Assembly: GCF_017115105.1 (NCBI RefSeq)
Contig: NZ_JABXKH010000095.1
Coordinates: 1 to 38,024 of the forward strand
Direction of reading: 5' to 3'
DNA length: 38,024 bases
Origin: Nostoc sp. NMS2
GTDB taxonomy: Bacteria; Cyanobacteriota; Cyanobacteriia; Cyanobacteriales; Nostocaceae
In this document: piece by piece, positions 7,324 through 17,398 of the stretch
Numbering within the stretch: the stretch's first letter is position 1
How the letters are laid out: each line of letters begins with the position of its first letter
Notes under the pieces: generated by a model
Database searches by the model: none
What the model was told of the DNA's origin: nothing
The model's input: only the letters and a program-made list of their open reading frames with translations
Made by a program: the position numbers and the translations under genes

Positions 7324-9282
7324 CTAATCTATCGCCTCATAATCAACCTGTGCGGTACTTTCTTCGTCAAAATCAAAGTTGAATTGTGGTATTAGTGTAC
7401 CGTTCATTGGTGAGTCTACTTCTGGGGTAAAGAGACTAGGTGAAGCCTCTTCAATCTCATCTGTTTGGCTGTTAGCTCGGTTATAGACATCAGCACCAAT
7501 TGCAAACAGTGTTTGTTGGAAGTCGTCTAAGCGCTGCTTAAATTCTACAGTGGAGATGCTGGAGTCAATCATTGCAGCTTGGAGTTGTGAAACTTTTTCA
7601 CTAGCCAAAGTCTTCATTTGTTCACCGATAAAGTTGCTATTATCCTTGATGGTAGATTCGTAACTGAACAACAGATTATCTGCTTGGTTTTTGAGTTCAA
7701 CCAGTTCTTTACGTCTTCTATCTTCTTCAGAAAATAGTTCGGCCTCTTGGCGCATCCGTTCGACTTCGTTGGTACTCAAGCCACCTGTATTGGTAATCCT
7801 GATACTCTGTTCTCTACCTGTACCTTTATCTTGGGCAGAAACCTTCAGGATGCCGTTGACATCGATTTCAAAGGATACTTCAATTTGCGGCACGCCACGG
7901 GGCGATGGGGGAATTCCTGCTAGCAGAAACTTGCCAAGACTCTTGTTATCTCGTGACATTGCCCGTTCACCTTGGAGAATGTGAATTTCTACCGAGGTTT
8001 GCCCATCAACTGCTGTGGAAAAAATTTGTGACTTACTAGTAGGAATTGTGGTGTTGCGTTCAATAATTTTGGTGAATACTTCACCCAAGGTTTCAATTCC
8101 CAGAGATAGGGGGGTGACATCCAATAGTAAGAGATTATCGACTTCCCCACCCAATACTCCTGCTTGGATAGCTGCTCCCAATGCTACCGCTTCGTCAGGG
8201 TTGATAGAGCGATCGGGAGCTTTGCCGTTAAAAAATTTAATCAGTGCGTTTTGGACTGCGGGAATTCGGGTAGAACCACCTACTAAAATAATCCGATCTA
8301 TGGCTGATGGTTTGAGATCCGCATCTTTGAGTGCTTGGATCATTGGTTCGATGGTCGCTTCAATTAATTGTCCTGCAAGCTCTTCAAATTTAGAACGGCT
8401 GAGTTCCGTTTCCAGATGCTTTGGGCCCGTTTCATCAGCCGTGATAAACGGCAGGTTGATGGAGGTATTCATCATGCTGGAGAGTTCAATTTTCGCCTTT
8501 TCTGCTGCCTCCCGTAGGCGTTGCAGTGCCATCTTGTCTTTGGAAAGGTCGATTTTTTCTTGTTCCTGGAAGCGTTCCATCAGCCAAAGCACGATCGCAT
8601 TATCAAAGTCGTCTCCACCTAAATGGTTGTTACCACAAGTCGCCTTAACTTCAAAAACGCCATCCCCAAGTTGCAGGATCGATACGTCGAAAGTACCGCC
8701 TCCTAAGTCAAATACTAAAATTAGCTGCTCTTGGTCTTGTTTTTCCAATCCGAAAGCTAAAGCCGCAGCTGTTGGTTCATTGATGATTCGCAGGACTTCT
8801 AATCCTGCAATTGTGCCAGCATCTTTAGTGGCTTGTCTTTGAGCATCTGTAAAATATGCAGGTACGGTGATCACTGCCTGAGTGACTTCTTCACCCAAGA
8901 AGTTTTCCGCATCCTGCTTCAGCTTTTGCAGAATCATGGCGGATAGTTCTTGTGGCGTATAATTTTTTGAGCGGATTTGGACATCAACGGTATCGTCTCG
9001 ACCTTTGACACAGTTGTAGGGGACGCGATCGCGTTCTATGTCAGTGTCTTCCCACCGCCGCCCAATGAATCGTTTAATACTGTAAATTGTGTTTTCGGCA
9101 TTGGTTACGGCTTGGCGCTTTGCCAATTGACCAACCAAGCGATCGCCACTCTTGCCAAACCCTACAATACTTGGAGTAGTTCGTCCGCCTTCAGAATTGG
9201 AGATCACCAGTGGTTGACCGCCCTCTAAAACCGCGACGCAACTGTTAGTAGTGCCTAAGTCGATCCCAATAACTTTTCCCAT
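7324..9282 (-). CDS. dnaK: Molecular chaperone DnaK (Hsp70)
   Basis: A 652-residue Hsp70. The nucleotide-binding domain opens with [13 protein letters not shown], has the phosphate-2 motif [11 protein letters not shown] and the adenosine motif [12 protein letters not shown]. The substrate-binding domain has the [11 protein letters not shown] linker and NTTIP, and the helical lid follows. The C-terminus is acidic and ends QVDYEAID rather than the bacterial EEVKD-like tail, so it is one of the divergent cyanobacterial DnaK paralogues. In Synechocystis the DnaK beside grpE is DnaK1; by context this would be a DnaK1 orthologue, which is inference. It lies 227 bases downstream of grpE on the same strand. 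No CIRCE-type operator was found at either gene. Confidence 0.96.
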   Translation of the reverse strand: MGKVIGIDLGTTNSCVAVLEGGQPLVISNSEGGRTTPSIVGFGKSGDRLVGQLAKRQAVTNAENTIYSIKRFIGRRWEDTDIERDRVPYNCVKGRDDTVDVQIRSKNYTPQELSAMILQKLKQDAENFLGEEVTQAVITVPAYFTDAQRQATKDAGTIAGLEVLRIINEPTAAALAFGLEKQDQEQLILVFDLGGGTFDVSILQLGDGVFEVKATCGNNHLGGDDFDNAIVLWLMERFQEQEKIDLSKDKMALQRLREAAEKAKIELSSMMNTSINLPFITADETGPKHLETELSRSKFEELAGQLIEATIEPMIQALKDADLKPSAIDRIILVGGSTRIPAVQNALIKFFNGKAPDRSINPDEAVALGAAIQAGVLGGEVDNLLLLDVTPLSLGIETLGEVFTKIIERNTTIPTSKSQIFSTAVDGQTSVEIHILQGERAMSRDNKSLGKFLLAGIPPSPRGVPQIEVSFEIDVNGILKVSAQDKGTGREQSIRITNTGGLSTNEVERMRQEAELFSEEDRRRKELVELKNQADNLLFSYESTIKDNSNFIGEQMKTLASEKVSQLQAAMIDSSISTVEFKQRLDDFQQTLFAIGADVYNRANSQTDEIEEASPSLFTPEVDSPMNGTLIPQFNFDFDEESTAQVDYEAID

Positions 9283-9509
9283 ACTTAGCAGTATTTTTAC
9301 TGATTTTTTATGCTGTAATGTGTCGCGGACTAACTTTTTTGCTCCGAACTAAGGCTAGCGGATAACGTCTGTGGAACCCATTTTGCTGGTAGCAAGAGAG
9401 AAGTTTAAACACAGAGAGTTATCCAAAGCCTTGTCCAAGTTTGAGGTACGCGATGCTCGTCCTTGCTAGAACCCAGGCACTTTTGGTCAGCGAGACGAGC
9501 GACTACAGC

Positions 9510-10259
9510 TTAACTGAAGGCTTGACTCGACTGATCTTCCTCCGTAGAAGGTGTATCTTCCTTTGGAGCAGCTACTTTGACCATTGCATGGCGTAGCACG
9601 CGATCGCCCAAGTAATATCCGCGCACTAACTCTTCTAACACTGTTCCTTCAGGATGTTCATCCGTAGGTTCCCGCATTACTGCTTCATGGAGGTTAGGAT
9701 CGAATTCTTGACCTTCAGGACGCATTGGTGACACACCCAATCGCTTCAAGCTATCTACTAATTGTTTGTAAACGCCTTGGTAACTCTTGTGCATGGTCAT
9801 TTCGCCATCAGACTGTGGTTTGAGGTGCGATCGCGCCCGCTCAAAATTATCGACCACTGGCAGCAATTCCAGAATCGTGTTCCGCTTCATCTGCGTCTCT
9901 AGCTCTTCTTTTTCCTTGCTAGTGCGTTTCCGATAATTCTCAAAATCAGCAGCAATCCGCATATATTGAGTACTACGCTCTTCTAGCTGCGTTTTGAGAG
10001 ACTCAATTTGTTGAGTCAGTTCTGCCAAAGCTGCCGTTTCCACTCCAGTGTTCTCGGTTGCAGCAACGCCAGTTTCTGGATTGAAAGTAGCTGCATCTCC
10101 CGATACATTAGTTTGGGCTGACACTTGCTCTGTCACCTCGCTATCAGATTCATTGAAATTAATTTGGGCTGGGGAGTCACTCTTCATTGCTTGCTTTACC
10201 TCTGTTGGTTCACCCAATTGCTGGCTAGTATTGTCTATCTGTTTATTTTCATCCATCAT
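9510..10259 (-). CDS. grpE: Nucleotide exchange factor GrpE
   Basis: A 249-residue GrpE, the exchange factor that releases ADP from DnaK. It has a long acidic, low-complexity N-terminus (about 85 residues), a coiled-coil helix ([21 protein letters not shown]... to about 170), and the C-terminal beta-wing that touches DnaK, with [39 protein letters not shown]. The N-terminal extension is longer than in E. coli and typical of cyanobacteria. Two Met codons start the frame (10259 and 10256). It is the first gene of the grpE-dnaK-dnaJ-tusA-rsgA block, and is divergent from pilB, so its promoter must lie in 10260-10737. Confidence 0.96.
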   Translation of the reverse strand: MMDENKQIDNTSQQLGEPTEVKQAMKSDSPAQINFNESDSEVTEQVSAQTNVSGDAATFNPETGVAATENTGVETAALAELTQQIESLKTQLEERSTQYMRIAADFENYRKRTSKEKEELETQMKRNTILELLPVVDNFERARSHLKPQSDGEMTMHKSYQGVYKQLVDSLKRLGVSPMRPEGQEFDPNLHEAVMREPTDEHPEGTVLEELVRGYYLGDRVLRHAMVKVAAPKEDTPSTEEDQSSQAFS

Positions 10260-10737
10260 TGTCTACTCATTCCAGATGCTTGCTATTTATGGCAGTGTAT
10301 CTCCATTGCTTGCAACCGTCGTCATCCACGACTTGCAACTGAGGCTGATTTTGTTGCCGACAAGTTTCTGGAAGTGATGTAACCATTTTCTTATTGTGAC
10401 AAATGGTGAACACGTTCGCGTAGACACTATTAAGGCGGGAACCCGAACGAGTAATTTGCAATAGTAGCGCTGAATGTGACTCGCCCCTCATCTTATTTGA
10501 AAATATTTTGAATTTTGTTAGCGCAGCGTAAAGCCAACTCTTAGAGACGCTGCGCGAACAGCATAGCTTCGCTTAGAGCGAGTCCGCGTTCGCTTTTAGC
10601 GTCTCGTAGAGAGCGTCATTTTTAATTTTGAATTCGGAGCAAAGCGACGTGACTCAGGACTTTTTTGGGAAATGAGAATTCTATCTCACAGTAGGGGAAT
10701 ACTTTAAGCAGAGGTTCCCCTACTCATTCGCTCATTT
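10260..10737. other. Divergent intergenic region between grpE and pilB
   Basis: 478 bases that must carry the promoters of both grpE (left) and pilB (right). No CIRCE-like inverted repeat was found. The region holds a GC-rich nested palindrome at 10545-10606 and GTTCGCGTAG-type repeat fragments near 10433. A small open frame at 10267-10491 (minus) overlaps these repeats and is not supported as a gene. Confidence 0.5.
10545..10606. repeat. Nested palindromic repeat
   Basis: Three concentric stems can form: GAGACGCT (10545-10552) with AGCGTCTC (10599-10606), GCGAAC (10555-10560) with GTTCGC (10589-10594), and CGCT (10571-10574) with AGCG (10578-10581). This layout and the GCGAACGC/AGCGTCTC words are typical of dispersed repeats in Nostoc-like genomes. 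It sits about 130 bases before pilB. Confidence 0.6.
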
Positions 10738-12741
10738 ATGAACTCGTCACCACAACGGCGCAGTACCGCTCTAACTACCAGAACAGAGTTTTCGCCCTTT
10801 GGCAACAAGCTAGTGCAATCTGGCTATGTCAATACCGAACAGATGAGGCAGGCACTAATTGAAAGCCGCAAATCTGGCAGACCCTTAACGGAAGTACTAG
10901 AGTCAATTACTGGCCAACAACTATCACCTGAGTTGCTCAGGCAATACAAAAAACAGCAGCTATTTGAACTTAAAATACTATACGGTGTTGAATTCCTCGA
11001 TCCGGAAGTCAACTCCATTGGCAACACGATGATGGGGAACCTGATTGAAACCCTCATCCCAGTGGATATCTGCCGTCGCCATCGTTTAGTACCACTGTCG
11101 AAGCACGAAGATCAAACCCCGCCCTCAGTTTTAGTGGCGATGGTTGCTCCAGATAATCTAGAGGCTTCCGATGATCTAAACCGCATCTTGCGTCCCCAAG
11201 GGCTGGCATTACAGCGCATGGTGATTACACAGGAAGACTACCAGCAGCTAATCAACCAATATCTGGATGAAATGGCTGTTAAGCAGAAGCACCTGGAACA
11301 AGAAAAGTTTACAGATATTAATCAGGATTTAGAAAACCTCGGAAATCTCGATATTTCGGATGCTCCTGAAGAAATGGAGGCTGATCTAGGGGCGGCGATG
11401 AAGGGTGCAGAGGATGCCCCAGTCATTAACCTAGTCAACAGAATCCTGGCTAAAGCCCTGCATGAGGGCGTTTCTGACATTCATATCGAACCGCAAGAAG
11501 AAAACTTACGGATTCGCTTTCGGAAGGATGGCGTACTCCGTGAAGCTTTCGATCCCCTACCGAAAAAAATCATCCCGGCGGTGACAGCTCGATTTAAAAT
11601 CATCTCGAATCTAGACATTGCTGAACGACGTTTACCCCAAGATGGGCGCATCCGGCGGCTGTTTGAGGGACGCAAGGTGGATTTCCGGGTGAATACCTTA
11701 CCCAGTCGCTACGGGGAAAAGGTGGTGCTGCGGATTTTGGATAACTCTTCAACCCAACTGGGATTAGATAAGTTAATTACCGATCCAGAGACTTTACATA
11801 TTGTCCAGGATATGGTTAGCCGTCCCTTTGGTCTAATTTTGGTAACTGGGCCAACTGGTTCTGGGAAAACAACCTCGCTGTATTCTGCACTATCAGAAAA
11901 GAATGATCCCGGAATAAATATCAGTACTGTGGAAGATCCAATTGAGTACAGCCTTCCAGGGATTACTCAAGTACAGGTGATTCGGGAAAAAGGGCTGGAT
12001 TTTGCTACCGCTCTGCGGGCTTTCTTGCGGCAAGATCCAGATGTGCTACTGGTGGGTGAAACGCGGGATAAGGAAACGGCAAAAACAGCAATTGAAGCTG
12101 CCTTGACCGGTCACTTGGTATTAACTACCTTACATACCAATGATGCCCCAGGTGCGATCGCTCGTTTGGGAGAAATGGGGATTGAACCTTTCATGGTTTC
12201 TAGTTCCCTAATTGGCGTTCTAGCTCAACGTTTGGTGCGGCGTGTATGTTCTGAATGTCGTGTTCCCTACACTCCTACAACCGAGGAACTGGCTCGTTAT
12301 GGTTTATCAGCTTCCTCAGATGTCGGAGTCACTTTTTATAAAGCTAACACCTTGACATTAGATGCGATCGCAGATGCCAAAGCCAAAAATCAGCTTTGCC
12401 CAAAATGCAATGGTGTCGGCTACAAAGGGCGTTGTGGTGTTTATGAAGTCATGCGAGTCACCGAAAACCTGCAAACTCTCATCAACGGAGATGCACCCAC
12501 AGAACGCATCAAGGAAGTGGCAATAGAAGAGGGCATGAAAACCTTGCTGGCTTACAGTTTGGACTTAGTGCGTGAAGGTTCTACCACTCTAGAAGAAGTA
12601 GAACGAGTGACATTTACTGATACTGGTTTGGAAGCCGAGTTAAAAGCCAAACGCAAGACTGGTCTTACCTGCCAAACTTGCCAGGCCACATTGAAACAAG
12701 AATGGCTGGATTGTCCCTACTGTATGACATCTCGGTTTTAA
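10738..12741 (+). CDS. pilB: Type IV pilus extension ATPase PilB
   Basis: A 667-residue GspE/PilB-type hexameric ATPase that powers pilus assembly on the cytoplasmic side of the inner membrane. The N-terminal MshEN-like domain (about 15-165) is followed by the N2 domain with DIHIEPQEENLRIRFR, Walker A GPTGSGKTTS (about 371-380), and Walker B LRQDPDVLLVGETRD. The family zinc site is C504, C507, C554, C557. After the normal end there is an extra C-terminal double zinc ribbon, C645/C648 and C659/C662, which many PilB proteins lack. It is followed by pilT and pilC on the same strand. In filamentous cyanobacteria these genes serve gliding of hormogonia and DNA uptake. The start at 10738 has no clear Shine-Dalgarno. 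Confidence 0.95.
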   Translation: MNSSPQRRSTALTTRTEFSPFGNKLVQSGYVNTEQMRQALIESRKSGRPLTEVLESITGQQLSPELLRQYKKQQLFELKILYGVEFLDPEVNSIGNTMMGNLIETLIPVDICRRHRLVPLSKHEDQTPPSVLVAMVAPDNLEASDDLNRILRPQGLALQRMVITQEDYQQLINQYLDEMAVKQKHLEQEKFTDINQDLENLGNLDISDAPEEMEADLGAAMKGAEDAPVINLVNRILAKALHEGVSDIHIEPQEENLRIRFRKDGVLREAFDPLPKKIIPAVTARFKIISNLDIAERRLPQDGRIRRLFEGRKVDFRVNTLPSRYGEKVVLRILDNSSTQLGLDKLITDPETLHIVQDMVSRPFGLILVTGPTGSGKTTSLYSALSEKNDPGINISTVEDPIEYSLPGITQVQVIREKGLDFATALRAFLRQDPDVLLVGETRDKETAKTAIEAALTGHLVLTTLHTNDAPGAIARLGEMGIEPFMVSSSLIGVLAQRLVRRVCSECRVPYTPTTEELARYGLSASSDVGVTFYKANTLTLDAIADAKAKNQLCPKCNGVGYKGRCGVYEVMRVTENLQTLINGDAPTERIKEVAIEEGMKTLLAYSLDLVREGSTTLEEVERVTFTDTGLEAELKAKRKTGLTCQTCQATLKQEWLDCPYCMTSRF

Positions 12742-12786
12742 GACTAGTCATTGGTCATTAGTTATTGGTTAGTAACTTTAAATAAC

Positions 12787-12844
12787 AGACAAATGACAAC
12801 TGACAACTGACAAAGGACAAACGACAAATGACAAATAACAAATA
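12787..12844. repeat. TGACAAC/TGACAAA heptamer repeats in the pilB-pilT spacer
   Basis: About eight degenerate heptamers (GACAAAT, GACAACT and variants) in tandem, ending about 8 bases before the AAAGGAAG ribosome-binding site of pilT. They fill most of the 121-base spacer and belong to the STRR class. Confidence 0.75.
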
Positions 12845-12862
12845 TTAAAAGGAAGCAGAACT

Positions 12863-13990
12863 ATGGAAATGATGATTGAAGACTTGATGGAGCAGTTAAT
12901 TGAAATGGGTGGCTCGGATATGCATTTATCCGCAGGTTTGCCTCCCTACTTCCGTATCAGTGGCAAACTCACTCCCATCGGTGAACATATATTGACAGCC
13001 GATCAATGTCAAAGGCTGATTTTTAGTATGCTCAACAACACTCAACGTAAAACCTTAGAGCAGAACTGGGAATTGGATTGTTCTTATGGTGTTAAGGGTT
13101 TGGCACGTTTTCGGGTCAATGTCTATAAAGAACGTGGTTCTTATGCTGCTTGCTTACGGGCATTAAGTTCTAAGATTCCTAACTTTGAAAAATTAGGTCT
13201 GCCAGATATTGTCCGGGAAATGACAGATAAGCCCAGAGGACTAATTCTGGTGACAGGCCCTACAGGTTCCGGTAAGACAACTACCCTAGCGGCGATGATC
13301 GACTTAATTAACCGCACCAAGGCAGAGCATATTTTAACGGTGGAAGACCCAATTGAATTTGTCTACGAACCAATTAAAAGCTTGGTTCACCAACGACAAC
13401 TGGGTGAAGATACTAAGAGCTTTGCTAATGCTTTGAAAGCCGCTTTGCGGGAAGATCCAGATATTGTTCTGGTGGGAGAAATGCGCGATTTGGAAACGAT
13501 TTCTTTGGCGATTTCCGCAGCAGAAACAGGACACTTAGTATTTGGTACTCTCCACACTAGTTCTGCCGCTCAGACAGTTGACCGGATTATTGACGTTTTC
13601 CCCCATGAAAGACAAACCCAGGTGCGGGTGCAGTTATCTAACTCGTTAGTGGCAGTATTTAGCCAAACTTTGGTATCCAAGAAAAACCCTAAACCCGGTG
13701 AATATGGTCGGGTGATGGCTCAAGAAATTCTGGTTGTCACTCCTGCTATTTCCAACTTGATTCGAGAAGGCAAAACATCTCAAATTTACTCAGCCATTCA
13801 AACTGGCGGCAAATTGGGGATGCAAACTCTGGAGAAGGTTTTAGCTGATTTTTACAAAGCAGGAACGATTTCCTTTGAAGCAGCGATGTCTAAAACTTCT
13901 AAGCCTGATGAAATTCAACGTCTGATTGGTAATTCTACGCCGCAAGCTGTCGCGGGTGCTAAACCAGGTGCGGCAGCCAAAGCGCATTAA
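12863..13990 (+). CDS. pilT: Type IV pilus retraction ATPase PilT
   Basis: A 375-residue PilT, the ATPase that disassembles the pilus and powers twitching. Seen: GGSDMHLSAGLPPYFRISG at the N-terminus, Walker A GPTGSGKTT (132-140), the Asp box VEDPIEF, Walker B LREDPDIVLVGEMRD, and the His box ETGHLVFGTLHTSSAAQT, followed by IDVFPHERQTQVR. The C-terminus ends in an Ala/Pro-rich tail (PQAVAGAKPGAAAKAH). The start is fixed by AAAGGAAG about 8 bases upstream of ATG at 12863. It sits between pilB and pilC in the order usual for cyanobacteria. In the region where other PilTs read AVISQ, this protein has AVFSQTLVSKK. Confidence 0.95.
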   Translation: MEMMIEDLMEQLIEMGGSDMHLSAGLPPYFRISGKLTPIGEHILTADQCQRLIFSMLNNTQRKTLEQNWELDCSYGVKGLARFRVNVYKERGSYAACLRALSSKIPNFEKLGLPDIVREMTDKPRGLILVTGPTGSGKTTTLAAMIDLINRTKAEHILTVEDPIEFVYEPIKSLVHQRQLGEDTKSFANALKAALREDPDIVLVGEMRDLETISLAISAAETGHLVFGTLHTSSAAQTVDRIIDVFPHERQTQVRVQLSNSLVAVFSQTLVSKKNPKPGEYGRVMAQEILVVTPAISNLIREGKTSQIYSAIQTGGKLGMQTLEKVLADFYKAGTISFEAAMSKTSKPDEIQRLIGNSTPQAVAGAKPGAAAKAH

Positions 13991-13997
13991 AGGAACT

Positions 13998-14079
13998 GGG
14001 GATGAGGGAGATGAGGGAGAAGAATTAATAACTAATGCCCAATGCCCAATGCCCAATTCCCAATGCCCAATGCCCAATA
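13998..14079. repeat. GATGAGGGA and GCCCAAT tandem repeats in the pilT-pilC spacer
   Basis: Two or three GATGAGGGA units are followed, after a short AT-rich gap, by at least six tandem heptamers GCCCAAT with one TTCCCAA variant. No gene. This is the same STRR class found inside rsgA and mutS2 in this window. Confidence 0.8.
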
Positions 14080-14106
14080 AATAACAACTATTTTGAAATT
14101 TAATTT

Positions 14107-15330
14107 ATGCCAATCTTCGTTGCCCGTGTTCGGGATTCGCAAGGAAAATCCCGAACAGAAAAAATTACTGCCGAATCTTTAGTACAAGCTCGTACTAATC
14201 TTAGAGATCAAGGTTTTGTAGTCCAAGACCTCAAGCAATCTCAAGGATTTCAGCCAGATATTGCCTTCAAAAAATTCCAGAATTCCTTAGTTAAGGTTTC
14301 TGTGAAAGACAAAGCCGTTTTTTCGCGTCAATTTGCCGTTTTGATGAATGCGGGAGTTGCGATCGTTAGAAGTTTAGGAGTACTTTCGGAACAATGTAGT
14401 AATACCAAACTGAAACAAGCCCTGATTGAGATTAGCAACGATGTTCAAAGCGGAATGAATCTTTCAGAGTCAATGCGAAAGCATCCTGACTGTTTTGATG
14501 GATTATATGTGAGTATGATTCAAGCTGGTGAAGTTGGTGGTGTTCTAGACGAAGTATTAAATCGTTTAGCCAAGTTGTTAGAGGATGTTGCTCGTCTACA
14601 AAACCAAATTAAATCAGCATTGTCTTATCCAACTGTTGTGGGTTTTATAGCAGTTTCTATCTTTCTCGGCATGACCATTTTTCTGATTCCCGTTTTTGCG
14701 AAGATTTTTACAGAAATTGGAACTGAACTACCACCTTTAACGCAATTTTTGATGGATACTAGTCTATTTTTGAGAAGTCCGAAGGTTTTCGTGCTTCTTG
14801 CTGTTATTGTAGGAGGTAAAGTTGCCTTTACACAATACGGTAAAACTCCAGTTGGCCGCATAACAATTGATCGTCTTTCCCTCAAAATGCCGTTGTTTGG
14901 TGACTTAATTCAAAAGTCTTCTGTTGCCCGTTTTAGCCGGACTTTTGGTTCCTTGACTCGTTCAGGTGTACCAATTTTAACTTGCTTAGAAATTGTCAGA
15001 GATACATCAGGAAACCAGGTAATTGCCAATGCCATAGATGCAGCCCGTATGGAGATTCAACAAGGAGGGATGATTAGCCTCGCTTTACAAAAAGATAGTG
15101 TTTTTCCGGCTATGGCAATTCAGATGATTAGTATCGGAGAAGAAACTGGAGAATTAGATGCAATGTTGATGAAGGTCGCCGATTTCTATGAAGATGAAGT
15201 CGAGCAGGCAGTAAAAGCAATGACTAGTATTTTGGAACCAGTGATGATTGTAGTTTTAGGGGGGATGGTTGGAACCATTTTGCTAGCGATGTATTTGCCT
15301 ATGTTTAAGGTGTTTGAAAAGCTAGGATAG
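14107..15330 (+). CDS. pilC: Type IV pilus inner-membrane platform protein PilC
   Basis: A 407-residue GspF/PilC family protein, the inner-membrane platform on which PilB and PilT act. It has the N-terminal MPIFVARVRDSQGKSRTEKI segment and two T2SSF repeats. The first contains FSRQFAVLMNAGVAIVRSLGVL, the second FSRTFGSLTRSGVPILTCLEIV. Three membrane spans lie near residues 172-195, 222-240 and 375-397, the last being MIVVLGGMVGTILLAMYLPMF. Full length. It is the last pil gene here; the assembly proteins PilM, N, O and Q and the pilins are not in this window. Confidence 0.95.
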   Translation: MPIFVARVRDSQGKSRTEKITAESLVQARTNLRDQGFVVQDLKQSQGFQPDIAFKKFQNSLVKVSVKDKAVFSRQFAVLMNAGVAIVRSLGVLSEQCSNTKLKQALIEISNDVQSGMNLSESMRKHPDCFDGLYVSMIQAGEVGGVLDEVLNRLAKLLEDVARLQNQIKSALSYPTVVGFIAVSIFLGMTIFLIPVFAKIFTEIGTELPPLTQFLMDTSLFLRSPKVFVLLAVIVGGKVAFTQYGKTPVGRITIDRLSLKMPLFGDLIQKSSVARFSRTFGSLTRSGVPILTCLEIVRDTSGNQVIANAIDAARMEIQQGGMISLALQKDSVFPAMAIQMISIGEETGELDAMLMKVADFYEDEVEQAVKAMTSILEPVMIVVLGGMVGTILLAMYLPMFKVFEKLG

Positions 15331-15473
15331 GGGATTAAGAGTTAGGAGTTAGGAGAGACACGATTAATTGCGTTTGTACAGGAGTTAGGAGTTTAAACTC
15401 TTTATTTCTGAATCCTCATTTTTAACTCTTAACTACTTAATTTTATTTCTAACTCCTAACTATTTAAGAAACT
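15331..15473. repeat. GAGTTAG-type heptamer repeats after pilC
   Basis: Tandem or scattered GAGTTAG units (15339-15355 and 15381-15392) and their pyrimidine counterparts CTAACTC and TTAACTC (about 15424-15463). The two sets are complementary, so the spacer between pilC and the next gene can form a long imperfect hairpin. No gene. Confidence 0.6.
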
Positions 15474-16034
15474 ATGACTGTGCAAAAATCTCACTACGAA
15501 GCGAGTTTGGCGGAGTACAGCAATCATCTAGCTGCGATCGCCTTACTAAAGCAATATCGCCCATACTTGGAGATGATTCCCAGTCTGCGCCGTCCAGATG
15601 AAAGTGTTATTACAATTCCCTTGCCGATTGTCCGGCTTCGCAACACTGCTACAACAGCCCTACAAACGATTTGCTTACCCTGTGATGTGGCAATTTTGAT
15701 GTGCGATCCAGAATGGAAAATCAAAACTGGAGCCGAAATTTTAGTCTTTATTCATCGTGCTAACGAAGACTTTTCTGATTTGTTAGGACGTTGGCGACAA
15801 ACTCAAGTTTTTCTAGACAATGATTATGAGTGGTTGATGCCTCTCCGTCACAGTCATATTTTGAGTGAGGGAGCTAATACTATATATCCTCTATTTGTTG
15901 TTTTTAATGATACTTTAGAACGCATCCAACGAGGACTTGTAGGAGCCGAACTTCCATTTATTATACAAACGCCAGATTTGCTGCTCGAAGAGAATTTCAC
16001 AGACATTTTTTCTCCAGAAATCCCACCAGCTTAA
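15474..16034 (+). CDS. Hypothetical protein downstream of pilC
   Basis: A 186-residue soluble protein without signal peptide or membrane segment. It has mixed alpha/beta character, a conserved-looking core (IVRLRNTATTALQTICLPCDVAILMCDPEWKI, split here: RLRNTATTALQ, then ICLPCDVAIL and MCDPEWKIKTG) with three Cys, and a later QVFLDNDYEWLMPLRHSH motif. No family was recognised. It follows pilC after 143 bases on the same strand and ends just before a strong bidirectional terminator, so it may belong to the pil transcript. A pilus-related role is only a guess from position. Confidence 0.5.
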   Translation: MTVQKSHYEASLAEYSNHLAAIALLKQYRPYLEMIPSLRRPDESVITIPLPIVRLRNTATTALQTICLPCDVAILMCDPEWKIKTGAEILVFIHRANEDFSDLLGRWRQTQVFLDNDYEWLMPLRHSHILSEGANTIYPLFVVFNDTLERIQRGLVGAELPFIIQTPDLLLEENFTDIFSPEIPPA

Positions 16035-16050
16035 TCAAGGCAAAAGGTAA

Positions 16051-16097
16051 AAGTAAAAAGGCAAAATAATTTGCCTGTTTCTTTTGCCTTTTTACTT
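16051..16097. terminator. Bidirectional terminator-like hairpin
   Basis: AAGTAAAAAGGCAAAA (16051-16066) and TTTTGCCTTTTTACTT (16082-16097) are perfect 16-bp reverse complements. A smaller competing hairpin GGCAAA-ATAA-TTTGCC (16060-16075) lies inside. It sits exactly between the convergent hypothetical gene (+) and the oxidoreductase gene (-) and has A/T flanks in both directions, so it can end both transcripts. Confidence 0.8.
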
Positions 16098-16098
16098 T

Positions 16099-17121
16099 TT
16101 ACTTCACAAATTGAGGCATAATTTCGGCAGCAGTGAAGATGCCATAAATGCCGCGTTGGTGCAGTTGCCTACCAGCTTTGAGATAGCCAAAGGCAGGGCC
16201 GCAGACATTAGCTGCCATGCTGGTTTCATCTCCCAGAGTAAAGGTATGGGTGGAAATCTTACCTTCAAAGGTGCGTCCTGTTACCTTAACGTTTGTGCTG
16301 AGGGGCTTTTTAGGATTGCGAGTATCGACTACACCACCAACAGTAACGCGATCGCGATCGCAAATTCCCGCAACCTCTAGCATCACATCATCAGCGTGTT
16401 CCATATTCTTCAAGGTAAGCACGCCATTAGTTTTATCTAGCAGTGCTTCTATCTCGGCATCAGTCATCGCCCTAGCGGTTTCCACTGTGTAACCAGGCAT
16501 GTGCCCAATATCTTCCCGAACGGTGGCGCGGTAAGCTTCCCAGTTGGCAATTCCCACCCCAAAGGTAATTTCGACTTGATGAATTTCAGCGTAGCTTTGG
16601 GCGGCTAATGCGGCGGCGGCGGTTAACAGTCCGGGTGTAGCACCACAGCCTGTCATGTACGTAATCCCGGCTGCAAGGAGTTCTTCTTTCATCGCTAGTA
16701 GTTGTTCTACAGCAGTGGTGCGCTTAATTGCATCCACTAGCACCCCACGCCAACCAGATTTAATAAACTCTTTGGCTACAGAGGGGATAAAATCGTTTGG
16801 TAGGTTGGGTAAAGCCAGAAAATACCCATCCACAGGTTGAGCTATTTCAATTACATCCTGAATACTTTGATTTGTTAACGTACCAACTGGTTCTAAATGA
16901 CCTACCGAACCTTGGGACTGGTAGGTTGCAATGCATTGTTGAGTATTTAAACCTTCAGCAGCGTAAGCGTAACCTTTTTGATCTGCTGCGGCGACTAAAA
17001 TCATTTCCTGTTTAGCAGCAAGTACCTTGGCGGCGGCTTGTCCGAGTCCGCCGAAACCTAGTACTCCTATGCGTATCGCTGGCGAAATATTTAGAGAATT
17101 TTTGACTTTTTCGGAATTCAT
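16099..17121 (-). CDS. Saccharopine dehydrogenase-like NAD(P)-binding oxidoreductase
   Basis: A 340-residue Rossmann-fold oxidoreductase. The N-terminal motif [19 protein letters not shown] (about residues 17-35) is a dinucleotide-binding GxGGxG-type loop. The middle has a catalytic-type segment [20 protein letters not shown] with a Cys, and the C-terminus [20 protein letters not shown]. The layout is that of cyanobacterial saccharopine dehydrogenase-like proteins, related to carboxynorspermidine dehydrogenase and DapB-like enzymes; the true substrate is not clear from sequence. I chose the ATG at 17121 (MNSEKVKN); a TTG at 17145 would add eight residues. It is transcribed convergently with the hypothetical gene after pilC. 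Confidence 0.75.
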   Translation of the reverse strand: MNSEKVKNSLNISPAIRIGVLGFGGLGQAAAKVLAAKQEMILVAAADQKGYAYAAEGLNTQQCIATYQSQGSVGHLEPVGTLTNQSIQDVIEIAQPVDGYFLALPNLPNDFIPSVAKEFIKSGWRGVLVDAIKRTTAVEQLLAMKEELLAAGITYMTGCGATPGLLTAAAALAAQSYAEIHQVEITFGVGIANWEAYRATVREDIGHMPGYTVETARAMTDAEIEALLDKTNGVLTLKNMEHADDVMLEVAGICDRDRVTVGGVVDTRNPKKPLSTNVKVTGRTFEGKISTHTFTLGDETSMAANVCGPAFGYLKAGRQLHQRGIYGIFTAAEIMPQFVK

Positions 17122-17398
17122 AGTCAATTGGTTAAGTTGAATCAAAAGCCCTTAGCATTCGGCATCTCAGCTTCCGGCTTGTAACTGGCGGCTGATGGCT
17201 GATAGCTCAAAGCTATAGAGGTTAATTATGATTCATTATCCTGGGTTCTTTGGCTGACTGATGTTTTTTTTACTGGAAAGTCTTTGTTGGTGATTTGGGA
17301 TGCATCAAGATTGCATCAGTGCTAACACTGATGAAGACTTAGTATTAATTATGTTTTAGTAGTATGAGATCGCGCACCAGATTAGGAGAAATTGATTT

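Noticed and set aside
8015..8842. 275-residue open frame antisense to dnaK
   Set aside because: It mirrors the codon pattern of dnaK on the other strand; Ser-rich nonsense composition without domain.
10267..10491. 74-residue frame upstream of grpE
   Set aside because: Mostly repeat-derived sequence (GTTCGCGTAG words), no ribosome-binding site, no family.
12787..14079. Tandem repeats that might be taken for CRISPR arrays
   Set aside because: Units are 7 bases without spacers of constant length; no cas genes are present.
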